NCBI RefSeq assembly: GCF_021390495.1 | Contig: NZ_JAJEJP010000001.1 | Coordinates: forward strand, 3,410,001 to 3,474,000 | Direction of reading: 5' to 3' | Source of the DNA: Paraburkholderia sp. ZP32-5 | Lineage (GTDB): Bacteria; Pseudomonadota; Gammaproteobacteria; Burkholderiales; Burkholderiaceae | Length of the DNA stretch: 64,000 bases | Translations under genes and position numbers: made by a program | Notes under the pieces: generated by a model | What the model was told of the DNA's origin: nothing | Seen by the model: the letters and a program-made list of their open reading frames with translations, nothing else | Databases searched by the model: none | Shown: positions 36,766 to 45,323 of the stretch, one piece after another | How the letters are laid out: each line of letters begins with the position of its first letter | How positions within the stretch are numbered: the first letter of the stretch is position 1

Positions 36766-36795
36766 CCGGTCCTTGCAGTAAATGCAAAGGACCGG
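36766..36795 (-). terminator. Rho-independent terminator of degP
   Basis: Stem CCGGTCCTTGCA paired with TGCAAAGGACCGG (one bulged base), 5-nt loop, followed on the minus strand by a run of eight T. Placed 64 nt after the degP stop. Confidence 0.9.
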
Positions 36796-36858
36796 AAATC
36801 GCTACTACAGCTCTGCTCGAGGTTGGGCGGGACATGATCGAGCCGCCCGGCTTATCGG

Positions 36859-38397
36859 TCAGCCCAAATCGACGGGCACGAAGATCTGCGCGTTGTCGCG
36901 CTGGATCAGCAGCGCGATGCTATTGCCCGCGCCCGAAATCATCTGCTTCAACTGATCGATGCTCGTGACCGGCCGGCCGTTGACCGCGAGAATCACGTCG
37001 CCCGGCTGGATGCCGGCGCTCGCCGCCGCACCGCCCGCCTGCTGCACCAGTAGACCATGCGACACCGACGCGCTGCTCTTCTCTTCCGGCGTGAGCGGAC
37101 GCACCGCGACGCCGAGACGGCCTTGCAGCTGGGTCTGCTGCTCGGCCTTGCCCGCCGACGCGAGCTTCGCGTCCGAGAACGAACCGATCGTCACCTTCAC
37201 GTCCTTGCTGGCCTTGTCGCGCCACACCTTCAGCGTTGCCGAGCTGCCTGGCGCGAGGCCCGCGATCTTGGCCGGCAGATCCGACGAGTCGCTGACTTCG
37301 TCGCCGTTCACCGACAGGATCACGTCGCCCGGCTGCAGGCCAGCCTTGGCTGCCGGACCGCCGGCGTCGACCGAGCTGACCAGCGCGCCTTGCGGCTTCT
37401 GCATGCCGAACGAGTCGGCGAGCGTCTGGTTCAGGCCCTGCACCGCGACGCCGAGACGGCCGCGGCTCACGTGACCGGTCTTGACCAGATCGTCCTTGAC
37501 CTTGATTGCCTCATTGATCGGAATCGCGAACGACAGGCCCTGGAAGCCGCCGGTCTGCGAGTAGATCATCGAGTTGATGCCGATCACTTCGCCTTGCAGG
37601 TTGAAGAGCGGACCGCCCGAGTTACCCGGATTCACCGGCACGTCGGTCTGGATGAACGGCGTGTAGTTTTCATGCGGCAGCGAGCGCGATTTCGCGCTGA
37701 TGATGCCGGAGGTCACGGTGTTGTCGAAGCCGTACGGCGACCCGATCGCGACCACCCACTGACCGACCTTGCTCTGACGCGGATCGCCGATCTTCACGGT
37801 CGGCAGATTGCTCGCGTCGATCTTGAGCACGGCGACGTCGGACTGCTTGTCGGCGCCGACCACCTTCGCCTTGAACTCGCGCTTGTCGGTGAGCTTGACG
37901 GTGACGACGTTCGCGCCGTCGACGACGTGCGCGTTGGTCAGGATATAGCCGTCATTGCTGATGATGAAACCGGAGCCCAGGCTTGCGCTCGGCTGATCGG
38001 GCGCTTCGCCGCCTTCGCCGCCACCGCCTTGCATGCCCGGCACGCCGCCGAAGAAGTGCTTGTAGAACTGGAAGAACGGATCGTTCGGATCGATCGGCAA
38101 CTGGTTGCCATTGAGGCTGCCGCCATTGCCGCCGTTGCCACGCAGCGCGGTCTGCTTGACCACGTGCTTCGCGCTGATATTGACGACGGCCGGGCCGTAG
38201 GTTTCGACGAGGCCTGAGAAATCGGGGATGCCAGTCTTGGCGGCGGCTTCCGCGGGCATCATCGCCGCCGCGGCTTGCGCGGGCGAGATGATCTGCGGTG
38301 CGGGCACGTCGCGATGACCCGCCACGTAGCCGGCGGAAAGCGCCACGGCGACAGCTACAGCAACAGCGCTGCGGGACAAGGTTTTCGCGTTCATCAT
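36859..38397 (-). CDS. degP: Periplasmic serine protease DegP/MucD (Do family)
   Basis: Secreted protease/chaperone of 512 aa acting on misfolded envelope proteins. An N-terminal signal segment (VAVAVAVALSAGYVAG) precedes the trypsin-like domain with catalytic H157 (LTNAHVVDG), D187 (SDVAVLKID) and S260 (NPGNSGGPLFN). Two PDZ domains follow (about 300-390 and 420-505), each with the GDVIL-VNG signature. A Gly-rich loop (121-131) lies before the protease core. Its gene is 156 nt after the two-component operon and is preceded by a PmrA-type direct repeat, suggesting control by that system. A terminator follows. Confidence 0.94.
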   Translation of the reverse strand: MMNAKTLSRSAVAVAVAVALSAGYVAGHRDVPAPQIISPAQAAAAMMPAEAAAKTGIPDFSGLVETYGPAVVNISAKHVVKQTALRGNGGNGGSLNGNQLPIDPNDPFFQFYKHFFGGVPGMQGGGGEGGEAPDQPSASLGSGFIISNDGYILTNAHVVDGANVVTVKLTDKREFKAKVVGADKQSDVAVLKIDASNLPTVKIGDPRQSKVGQWVVAIGSPYGFDNTVTSGIISAKSRSLPHENYTPFIQTDVPVNPGNSGGPLFNLQGEVIGINSMIYSQTGGFQGLSFAIPINEAIKVKDDLVKTGHVSRGRLGVAVQGLNQTLADSFGMQKPQGALVSSVDAGGPAAKAGLQPGDVILSVNGDEVSDSSDLPAKIAGLAPGSSATLKVWRDKASKDVKVTIGSFSDAKLASAGKAEQQTQLQGRLGVAVRPLTPEEKSSASVSHGLLVQQAGGAAASAGIQPGDVILAVNGRPVTSIDQLKQMISGAGNSIALLIQRDNAQIFVPVDLG

Positions 38398-38452
38398 GAG
38401 CTCCTGACTGGAGAAAAGTAACTTTGAATGTCGAGGAGCCTACGGGGCCTCG

Positions 38453-38469
38453 CTTAAAGGAGTCTTAAG
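38453..38469 (-). promoter_or_regulatory. PmrA/QseB-type direct-repeat box upstream of degP
   Basis: On the minus strand the site reads CTTAAG, five bases (ACTCC), TTTAAG, an exact fit to the YTTAAK-N5-YTTAAK box of PmrA-type response regulators. The sequence TAGGCT ten bases further on is a -10 candidate, which places the box over the -35 position, as in known PmrA-activated promoters. It lies 56 nt before degP. Confidence 0.65.
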
Positions 38470-38553
38470 CAGCGCCAGATCCCGGAAACCTTGCCGGCCG
38501 GGCCTCTCAGGGCTGAGAGCGCGGTCTTTTTCGAGGCGCCGGAAACGGCGTCC

Positions 38554-39852
38554 TCAGAAGCGCACGGTGACCTGCAAGCCGCCCGCGGGCGATTCGTCGA
38601 GCGACACCTGCGCATGATGTTGCGTGGCGATCCGGCGCACGATCGCGAGACCAAGGCCGCTGCCCGCCACGTCGGTGCGCGCGCGATTCGCGCCGGCGCC
38701 CACGCGATAGAAGCGGTCGAACACGCGCTCGCGCTCGGCCGGGTCGATGCCCGGCCCGCTATCGGCGATCCGCACGACTGGCCGTCCGTTCTCGATGCGC
38801 AGGCTGACGTCGACGCGCCCGCCATGCGGCGTGTACTTGGTCGCGTTGTCGACGAGGTTGTTGAACATCACGCGCAGCGCCTCGGCGTTGCCGGTGACGG
38901 TGGCGGCCTCGCTTGCCTCGATGCCGAGATCGACGCCGCGATTCATCGCAAGCGGCGCGTAGGTCGCGACACACTCCTGCAGCAGTTCACGCAGATCGAG
39001 CGTGCCGCTCACCGCGCCGCCGTCCGGCTCGGCGCGCGCGAGCGCGAGCAGTTGCTCGGCAAGACGCGTCGCGCGGGTGACGCCGGTCTGCAGATCGGCG
39101 AGCGCTTCGCTGCGCGCTTTGTCGTCCTTCGCGCGCGCGACGAGCTGCGCCTGAATCTGCACCGCGGCGAGCGGCGTACGCAATTCGTGCGCGGCATCGG
39201 CGACAAACGCCTTCTGGATATCGAGTGCCGTGGCGAGCCGGTCGAGCAGGCCGTTCAACGCGCGCACGAGCGGTTGCACTTCGAGCGGCAAGCGTTTGTC
39301 CGGCAGCGGATCGAGCGCCTCGGGATGACGCGTGTCGAGCGCGCTCGCCACGCGCCGCAATGGCCGCAGCCCGCGTCCGACGATCACCCACACCGCGAGA
39401 CCAAGCAGCGGCAACAGCACGATCAGCGGCCACAACGTGCGCAATGCGACGTTCGCCGCGAGCCGGTTGCGCACCGACAGCGGCTGCGCGAGCTGCACGA
39501 CGTTATCGCCGACGATCGCACCATACACACGCCATTCGCCGCGCTCGGTTCGCTCCGTCGAAAAGCCCAGCTCGGCGCGCGGCGCGAGCGGCGCGCGCGG
39601 CCGCGAGTAGTACATCAGCATGCCGTTGCGATTCCAGATCTGCAGTACGATGCCTTCGTCGCCGGTATCGCGCCCGAGCACCTGCGAGAACGGCTCGGCC
39701 GGCAGTGCCGCGGCGATCTGCTCCAGTTGGTAATCGAACAGTTCGTTGGCTTCGGCGAGCGCCTGCCGGTAAATCAGCCATCCCGCGATACCGACGCCGA
39801 GCAGCACGAGCGCGAGCAGCCAGAACAACAACTGACGGCGAATCGAGCGCAT
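38554..39852 (-). CDS. Sensor histidine kinase (QseC/PmrB-like)
   Basis: Inner-membrane sensor of 432 aa. Membrane helices at about 8-28 and 140-160 flank a periplasmic domain of 110 residues. HAMP-like linker, then the H-box FVADAAHELRTPLAAVQ with phospho-acceptor H222, N-box FNNLVDNATKYTPHGG, G1 RIADSGPGI, F-box FDRFYR and G2 GSGLGLAIV. It phosphorylates the response regulator whose gene ends four bases before its start. QseC/PmrB family by overall layout; the signal is unknown. Confidence 0.92.
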   Translation of the reverse strand: MRSIRRQLLFWLLALVLLGVGIAGWLIYRQALAEANELFDYQLEQIAAALPAEPFSQVLGRDTGDEGIVLQIWNRNGMLMYYSRPRAPLAPRAELGFSTERTERGEWRVYGAIVGDNVVQLAQPLSVRNRLAANVALRTLWPLIVLLPLLGLAVWVIVGRGLRPLRRVASALDTRHPEALDPLPDKRLPLEVQPLVRALNGLLDRLATALDIQKAFVADAAHELRTPLAAVQIQAQLVARAKDDKARSEALADLQTGVTRATRLAEQLLALARAEPDGGAVSGTLDLRELLQECVATYAPLAMNRGVDLGIEASEAATVTGNAEALRVMFNNLVDNATKYTPHGGRVDVSLRIENGRPVVRIADSGPGIDPAERERVFDRFYRVGAGANRARTDVAGSGLGLAIVRRIATQHHAQVSLDESPAGGLQVTVRF

Positions 39853-39856
39853 CGGC

Positions 39857-40519
39857 TCAGGCGTCCTTCGCGATCATGTAACCCAGGCCGCGCACGTTGC
39901 GAATCAGCTCGGCGCCGAGCTTTTTGCGCAGCGCATGGATGTAGACCTCGACCGTATTGCTGCCGATCTCCTCGCCCCAGCCGTACATCTTTTCTTCGAG
40001 CTGGCTTTTCGACAGCACCGCGCCCGGCCGCGCGAGCAGCGCTTCGAGCAGCGCGAATTCACGCGCGGACAACGCGACCGGCGCGCCGTCGAGCGTGACC
40101 TGGTGCGACGCAGGATCGAGGGTCACGTTGCCATGCCGGATCGTCGAATCGCTGCGGCCGGACTGGCGCCGGATCAGTGCGCGCATGCGCGCGCCGAGTT
40201 CGTCGAGATCGAAAGGTTTGACAAGGTAATCGTCAGCGCCGGCATCGAGGCCCTTCACGCGATCGGCCACCGCATCGCGCGCGGTGACGATCAGCACCGG
40301 CAGCGCGTGGCCGCGCGCACGCAACGTACGCAGCACTTCGAGGCCGTCGCGCTTGGGCAGACCGAGGTCGAGCAGCGCGAGGTCGTAAGGCTGGGAGGCG
40401 GCCGCGCGCAACGCCGCTTCGCCGTCTTCGACCCAGTCGACGGCAAAACCTTCGCCGCGCAGCGCCTTGCGCACGCCTTCGGCGATCATCCGGTCATCTT
40501 CGACTAGCAGGATGCGCAT
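39857..40519 (-). CDS. OmpR-family response regulator (QseB/PmrA-like)
   Basis: Response regulator of 220 aa. Receiver domain with acidic pair in LLVEDDRMIAEGV, phosphorylation site D51 (LALLDLGLPKRDG), T in VLIVTARD and K in DDYLVKPFDLDEL. The C-terminal winged helix contains LSAREFALLEALLARPG and SNTVEVYIHALRKKL, typical of the QseB/PmrA/TctD group. First gene of the two-component operon. This group binds direct TTAAG-type repeats, and one is found upstream of degP. Confidence 0.93.
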   Translation of the reverse strand: MRILLVEDDRMIAEGVRKALRGEGFAVDWVEDGEAALRAAASQPYDLALLDLGLPKRDGLEVLRTLRARGHALPVLIVTARDAVADRVKGLDAGADDYLVKPFDLDELGARMRALIRRQSGRSDSTIRHGNVTLDPASHQVTLDGAPVALSAREFALLEALLARPGAVLSKSQLEEKMYGWGEEIGSNTVEVYIHALRKKLGAELIRNVRGLGYMIAKDA

Positions 40520-40926
40520 GGTTGTCCGTTCCGAAACGTTTGGTGATGCCGCATTCTAGCGCCCGCCTCCGGGACTGCGCGCCGCACTGCGCTTTTTTCA
40601 ACGCAGCCCCGTGGCATGTCACTACAATGGGCGCTTTGCGTCGCGCGGCGGCCGTCCGGTCCGCGTGGCGCCGGCGCATGCCGGATGCGTCGAACGGTTG
40701 GGGATTTGTAGGGTTCGCTCGCGAACCTCGTCTTCGAGCGCACGTCACGCGACGACACGCGGCGCTCGGGCACGCGGGCGATAGCGCGACGCGATGCACT
40801 GGCGTCAAGCAGCCCGGATTACCGACCGCTAACGCATCCCGCGCGTGCCGCATACGCTGAAATTTTGCTCGCCCGTTTGCTTCTTTGCCGGTTCAGTTCT
40901 TTGCCCGTTTTCGTTTTCGCCCGTTC
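40520..40926. promoter_or_regulatory. Divergent region between response regulator and dacB
   Basis: 407 nt without a convincing gene. A TACAAT hexamer at 40623-40628 is a weak -10 candidate for the plus strand, with no good -35. A CTGCG/CGCAG pair around a T-run at 40587-40605 is a minor inverted repeat. No PmrA-type repeat is present here. Confidence 0.3.
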
Positions 40927-42576
40927 ATGACGCACGCTTTCCTGTCTTTCGCCGCTCGCCGCATGGCGTCGTGGCCGCTCCGCTCTCCCGCTGCCGCAGC
41001 ATCCATGCCGAGCCGGCTCGCGCCGCGTACCGCCGCGATCTGGCTGCTGGCCGCCGCGCTCGGCGCGGGCGCGCTGCTGCCACAGCCGGCGCAGGCGCGC
41101 GTCAAGGCGACCCATCCGAGCGTCAGCGTCACGACGGTGCTGCCGCCATCGGTGATGCTCGGTTTGCAGCGCGCGCACGTGCCGCTATCGTCGATCAGCG
41201 TGGTGGTCGAGAAAGTCGGCGATCGCACGCCGATCCTCGCGCTGAACGCCGGCAAACCGATGATGCCGGCCTCGACGATGAAGCTCGTCACCACTTATTC
41301 CGGCCTGTCGATTCTCGGCCCTGACTATCGCTGGCGCACGAGCGCCTACGCGGACGGCACGCTCGACGCAAGCGGCGTGCTGCACGGCAACCTGTACATC
41401 CAGGGCACGGGCGATCCGAAGCTCGTGCCGGAAGAGCTAATCGATCTGGTGCAAAAGATTCACAAGGCCGGCATCAACGGTATCGACGGCGCTCTGGTGC
41501 TCGACAAGCGCTACTTCGATCCGTCGACGCGCGATCTCCCCGCCTTCGACGACGACGTCACCGCGCCCTACAACGTCGGGCCCGATCCGCTGCTCTATGC
41601 GTTCAAGTCGCTGTCATTCACGCTGACGCCGTCACCGGACGGCACGGTCGCCATCGACGTGCTGCCCGCGCTCGCGCAACTGCGCATCGACAACCAGCTG
41701 CGCGCGACCAACGGCCCCTGCCGCGGAGACGCAGCCGCGCTGACTCCGAGCGTCACACCGCAACCGGACGGCACCGTCGTCGCGTCGTTCAGCGGCAATT
41801 TCTCGATGCGCTGCGAGCCGCGCACGATCAACGTCGCGGTGCTCGATCATTCGGCGTTCTTCGCCGGTGGTTTCCTCGCGCTATGGCAGCAAACCGGGGG
41901 CACCTTTCACGGCGCGACGCGCGACGGCGCGGTGCCGGTCGGTGCGAAACTGGTCGCGACGCACGAAGGGCCGATGCTGTCCGACATCGTTCGCGACATC
42001 AACAAGTTCAGCAACAACACGATGGCGCGCAATCTGTTCCTGACGATCGGCGCGGTCGAGGAAAGGGCGCCCGCGACACCGGCCAAGGCCGCCAGCGCGA
42101 TCGAGGACTTCCTGCGCCGCGACGCGCTGAACACCGAGTATCTGACGCTCGAGAACGGCTCGGGCCTGTCGCGCGACGAGCACATCACCGCGCTTGCGCT
42201 GGCCGATCTTCTGCAGCGCGCGAACGCGAGCCCGGTCGCGCAGGTGTTCGTCGAATCGCTGCCGATCGCCGGCGTCGACGGCACGATGCGCAACCGCCTG
42301 ATCAACCAGGGCGCGGGCGGCAATGCGCACATCAAGACCGGTACGTTGCGCGACGTGCGCGCGATCGCCGGCTACGTGGCGTCGGCCGACGGCAACAGCT
42401 ATATCGTGGTCAGCCTGATCAACGATCCGCATTCCGAAGCAGCACGCGCCGCGCACGACGCGCTGCTCGAATGGGTGTACGACGGTCCGTCGCAAGGCTT
42501 TACGAAAGTCTCGGAGCGGATCGAGGAGCCCCGCGCGACGCCCAGGAAAAACCCGCGCAAGCGCGCCGGCCCCTGA
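40927..42576 (+). CDS. dacB: D-alanyl-D-alanine carboxypeptidase/endopeptidase PBP4
   Basis: Periplasmic class C penicillin-binding protein of about 549 aa, trimming and opening peptidoglycan cross-links. Active-site motifs are SxxK with S116 and K119 (MPASTMKLVTTYSG), SxN with S362 and N364 (INKFSNNTMARN) and KTG from K470 (HIKTGTLRDV). A hydrophobic signal region (TAAIWLLAAALGAGALL) with cleavage near AQAR is preceded by a long basic N-terminus. The start is uncertain: ATG 40927 is used, 40885 and 41005 are alternatives. The C-terminus is basic (KNPRKRAGP). Confidence 0.9.
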   Translation: MTHAFLSFAARRMASWPLRSPAAAASMPSRLAPRTAAIWLLAAALGAGALLPQPAQARVKATHPSVSVTTVLPPSVMLGLQRAHVPLSSISVVVEKVGDRTPILALNAGKPMMPASTMKLVTTYSGLSILGPDYRWRTSAYADGTLDASGVLHGNLYIQGTGDPKLVPEELIDLVQKIHKAGINGIDGALVLDKRYFDPSTRDLPAFDDDVTAPYNVGPDPLLYAFKSLSFTLTPSPDGTVAIDVLPALAQLRIDNQLRATNGPCRGDAAALTPSVTPQPDGTVVASFSGNFSMRCEPRTINVAVLDHSAFFAGGFLALWQQTGGTFHGATRDGAVPVGAKLVATHEGPMLSDIVRDINKFSNNTMARNLFLTIGAVEERAPATPAKAASAIEDFLRRDALNTEYLTLENGSGLSRDEHITALALADLLQRANASPVAQVFVESLPIAGVDGTMRNRLINQGAGGNAHIKTGTLRDVRAIAGYVASADGNSYIVVSLINDPHSEAARAAHDALLEWVYDGPSQGFTKVSERIEEPRATPRKNPRKRAGP

Positions 42577-42798
42577 GGATTTCTTCTAGCGAAGCCGCGC
42601 GCGGCAACGTCCTAACCGTGTACGCTGTCGAGCAACGTGCGGCGCGTGACACACGCGAGCAACAGACTTGCGATAAGCGCCCGGGCCGCACCGGCAGCGC
42701 GTGCCGTGCGGCTATCCAGACCGCGCGGCTCACACGAACGATAACGACACCGCCTGCCGCGCATCACGCGGCGGTCAGGGACCAGCAACGGAGACACG

Positions 42799-43776
42799 AT
42801 GCAATTCGATGCCGAATTGCTGCTGCTCGCCATGGCGCCCGTCTTTCTCGCCTGCATCGGCTGGGAGGCGTGGCACGTGCGACGCACGCGCCCCGACGCA
42901 CGGCTCTATAGCTGGCGCGACACGCTGTGCAATGCCGCGCTCGCGCTGATGCAGCAGGCCGCCGACAAGCTCGCGTGGCTCGCGATCATCCCTGTCTACG
43001 CTTTTTTCTACACGCATTACCGCATCCATACATGGCAGCCCGGCTGGCTGTCGTTCGTCGTGCTGTTCATCGCGCAGGACCTGCTCTATTACGTGTTTCA
43101 CCGCTGTAGTCACCGCGTGCGCTGGCTGTGGGCCGCGCACGTCGTGCATCACTCGTCGGAGCGGATGAATTTTTCGACCGCGTTCCGTCAGAGCCTGATG
43201 TATCCGGTCGCCGGCATGTGGGTGTTCTGGATTCCGCTCGCGATACTCGGCTTCGCGCCACAGCAGATCGTCGCGATCGTGCTGATCAATCTCGGCTTCC
43301 AGTTCTTCGTGCACACGCAGATGATCGGCAAGCTCGGCTGGCTCGAATACGTGTTCAACACGCCGTCGATCCATCGCGTGCATCACGCGCGCAACGATCG
43401 CTACATCGATCGCAACTACGCCGGCGTATTGGTGATCTGGGATCGCCTGTTCGGCAGCTACGTCGATGAAGATCCGCGCGAGGCGCCGGTCTACGGCATC
43501 GTCGAGCCGCTTCATACGTACAACCCGTTGAAGGCGACGTTTCACGAATGGAAGTCGATGGCCGCGGATTTTTCGAGCGCGCGCGGCTGGCACGACAAAT
43601 GGCGCGCGTTGTTCGCACCGCCCGCATGGGCCACCGCTTATCACGCGCGGCGCATCGGGTTGGCAGCAGGGTTGCAGGCAGGATTTGAAACGCGCTTGCA
43701 CGCGCCGACGCACGCGCTTTCTGGTTTGGAGTCAGGCAGCAGGTTTGGGCAACGCGATCAGTCGGGCAACCGGTAA
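42799..43776 (+). CDS. Sterol desaturase / fatty-acid hydroxylase family membrane protein
   Basis: Integral membrane di-iron oxygenase of 325 aa. The eight-histidine motif of the superfamily is complete: H101 and H105 (HRCSH), H114, H117 and H118 (HVVHHS), H172, and H192, H195, H196 (HRVHH). Four to five hydrophobic segments surround these boxes. A GGAGACACG ribosome site precedes the ATG. Likely modifies a lipid acyl chain or hopanoid-type lipid; the substrate is not deducible. Stands alone between dacB and a lipoprotein gene. Confidence 0.88.
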   Translation: MQFDAELLLLAMAPVFLACIGWEAWHVRRTRPDARLYSWRDTLCNAALALMQQAADKLAWLAIIPVYAFFYTHYRIHTWQPGWLSFVVLFIAQDLLYYVFHRCSHRVRWLWAAHVVHHSSERMNFSTAFRQSLMYPVAGMWVFWIPLAILGFAPQQIVAIVLINLGFQFFVHTQMIGKLGWLEYVFNTPSIHRVHHARNDRYIDRNYAGVLVIWDRLFGSYVDEDPREAPVYGIVEPLHTYNPLKATFHEWKSMAADFSSARGWHDKWRALFAPPAWATAYHARRIGLAAGLQAGFETRLHAPTHALSGLESGSRFGQRDQSGNR

Positions 43777-43928
43777 GCAGTCAGGCTCGAGCGCAAATCA
43801 TACGGCTGCGTTTCACCCGCCACGCAGGCCGTAGAAGATTCTGTAAGCTGTCGTCACGCCGCCGACGCGGTGGGCGCCGCCTGCAACACATGGCACAAGG
43901 GCCACACATAAGAGGAGATGCAGTCAAC

Positions 43929-45146
43929 ATGAATCGAACCGCTTCGAAGAAACATCAATGGATGCGCGTCACGCAGATCGCGGTGGCGAGCGCAGCGTTC
44001 GCCGCGCTCGCGGCATGCGGCGGTGGCGGCGATGACAACAATTCGAGCAGCAGCACGCCGCCCGGTGGCGTCAAGCTGCAGATCGTGTCGTTCGGCGACA
44101 GCCTGTCGGACGTCGGCACTTACATGGCGTCGGTGCAAGCCAACGTCGGCACCGGCGGCGGCCGCTTCACGACGAATCCGGGCGAAGTCTGGACGCAGAA
44201 GGTCGCCGAATACTATGGCGACACGCTGACCCCCGCCTACGTCGGCGGCTTCGGCCAGCCGCTCACCGCGGCCGGCGGCCTCGGTTACGCGCAAGGCGGC
44301 TCGCGGGTCGATCTGCAGCCGGGCGAAGGCTTCGCGCCGAACAACCTGGCCGCGACGACGGTGCCGATCACGACGCAGGTCGGCGAGTATCTGGCCGCGC
44401 ACAGCAGCTTCAATGCGAACCAGCTCGTGCTGATGAACGGCGGCGCGAACGATATCTTCATTCAGGCGCAAGCGGTCTCGGATGCCGGGACGGCGGCGGC
44501 GACTCAGGTGCTGCTAGGCGGCGGCACGCCGGCGGCCGCGCAAACCGCGGCGGCACAGGCGTCGCTGGCGGCGACGCCGGCAGCGCTGCAGGCGATCAGC
44601 GTCGCGGCAACGAAGTTCGTCGGTACGGTCCAGCAGGTGGTCGCGGCCGGCGCGACGCATGTGGTGGTCGCGGACGTGCCCGATATCGCGCAGACGCCGC
44701 AGGGCCTCGCGGCCGGTGCGCAGGGCCAGGCGCTCTTCAACGCGCTGGTTCAGACCTACAACGGCACGCTGCAGCAGGGGCTGGCGTCGAGCAAGCAGGT
44801 CATCTACGTGAGCACGTTCACGTGGCTGGACCAGACGCTGGCGAACTATCAGTCGCTCGGTTTCACGGTGTCGAACACGGGCACCGCGTGTAACCTGAAG
44901 TCGATGTCCGACAGCGCGACCGCTTACGCGACGAAGAACCCGGGCGTGCTGCTGCCGGGCCAGACGGCGGCGTCGTTCGGCAGCTCGTTCGCATCGTCGC
45001 TGTTCTGCTCGCCGCAGACCTATACGGTGGCCGGCGCGGATCAGAGCTACATGTTCGCGGACCTCGTGCATCCGACCACGCATCTGTATGCGCTGTTCGC
45101 GCAGCAGGTCGAGAAGCAGATCGCGGCAAGCGGGCTTGGGAAGTAA
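43929..45146 (+). CDS. SGNH/GDSL esterase-like lipoprotein
   Basis: 405 aa. Signal peptide with lipobox LAAC, lipidated C30, then a Gly/Asp/Ser-rich spacer. Block I SFGDSLSDVG carries the nucleophile S58, block III GGAND is at 171-175, and block V has D378 and H381 (DLVHPT) near the C-terminus. An Ala/Gln-rich insertion lies around 185-215. Family members are extracellular or outer-membrane lipases and esterases; the GDSL autotransporter beta-barrel is absent here, so it is a free lipoprotein. AGGAG is 11 bases from the ATG at 43929. Confidence 0.9.
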   Translation: MNRTASKKHQWMRVTQIAVASAAFAALAACGGGGDDNNSSSSTPPGGVKLQIVSFGDSLSDVGTYMASVQANVGTGGGRFTTNPGEVWTQKVAEYYGDTLTPAYVGGFGQPLTAAGGLGYAQGGSRVDLQPGEGFAPNNLAATTVPITTQVGEYLAAHSSFNANQLVLMNGGANDIFIQAQAVSDAGTAAATQVLLGGGTPAAAQTAAAQASLAATPAALQAISVAATKFVGTVQQVVAAGATHVVVADVPDIAQTPQGLAAGAQGQALFNALVQTYNGTLQQGLASSKQVIYVSTFTWLDQTLANYQSLGFTVSNTGTACNLKSMSDSATAYATKNPGVLLPGQTAASFGSSFASSLFCSPQTYTVAGADQSYMFADLVHPTTHLYALFAQQVEKQIAASGLGK

Positions 45147-45234
45147 CGGGTTGCTGGCCGCGCGGCTGGCGGGGTTGGCGGCCAGTTCGCGGCCTCGGCC
45201 TCCGACTTGTCCTTGAGCGCGCTTTGCAAAACGA

Positions 45235-45268
45235 AAGGCCCGGCTGCGGTAGCACGCAGCCGGGCCTT
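45235..45268. terminator. Bidirectional terminator
   Basis: 14-bp perfect stem AAGGCCCGGCTGCG with a 6-nt loop and a TTCTTTT tail, between the convergent GDSL lipoprotein and tsaC genes. Confidence 0.9.
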
Positions 45269-45323
45269 CTTTTATCGGTTGGCAGCAGAAACCGGCAACG
45301 CTACAGCAGCTCGACGAAGCCGC

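Noticed and set aside
37057..38217. A long plus-strand frame opposite degP
   Set aside because: Antisense shadow; the protease motifs on the minus strand are complete.
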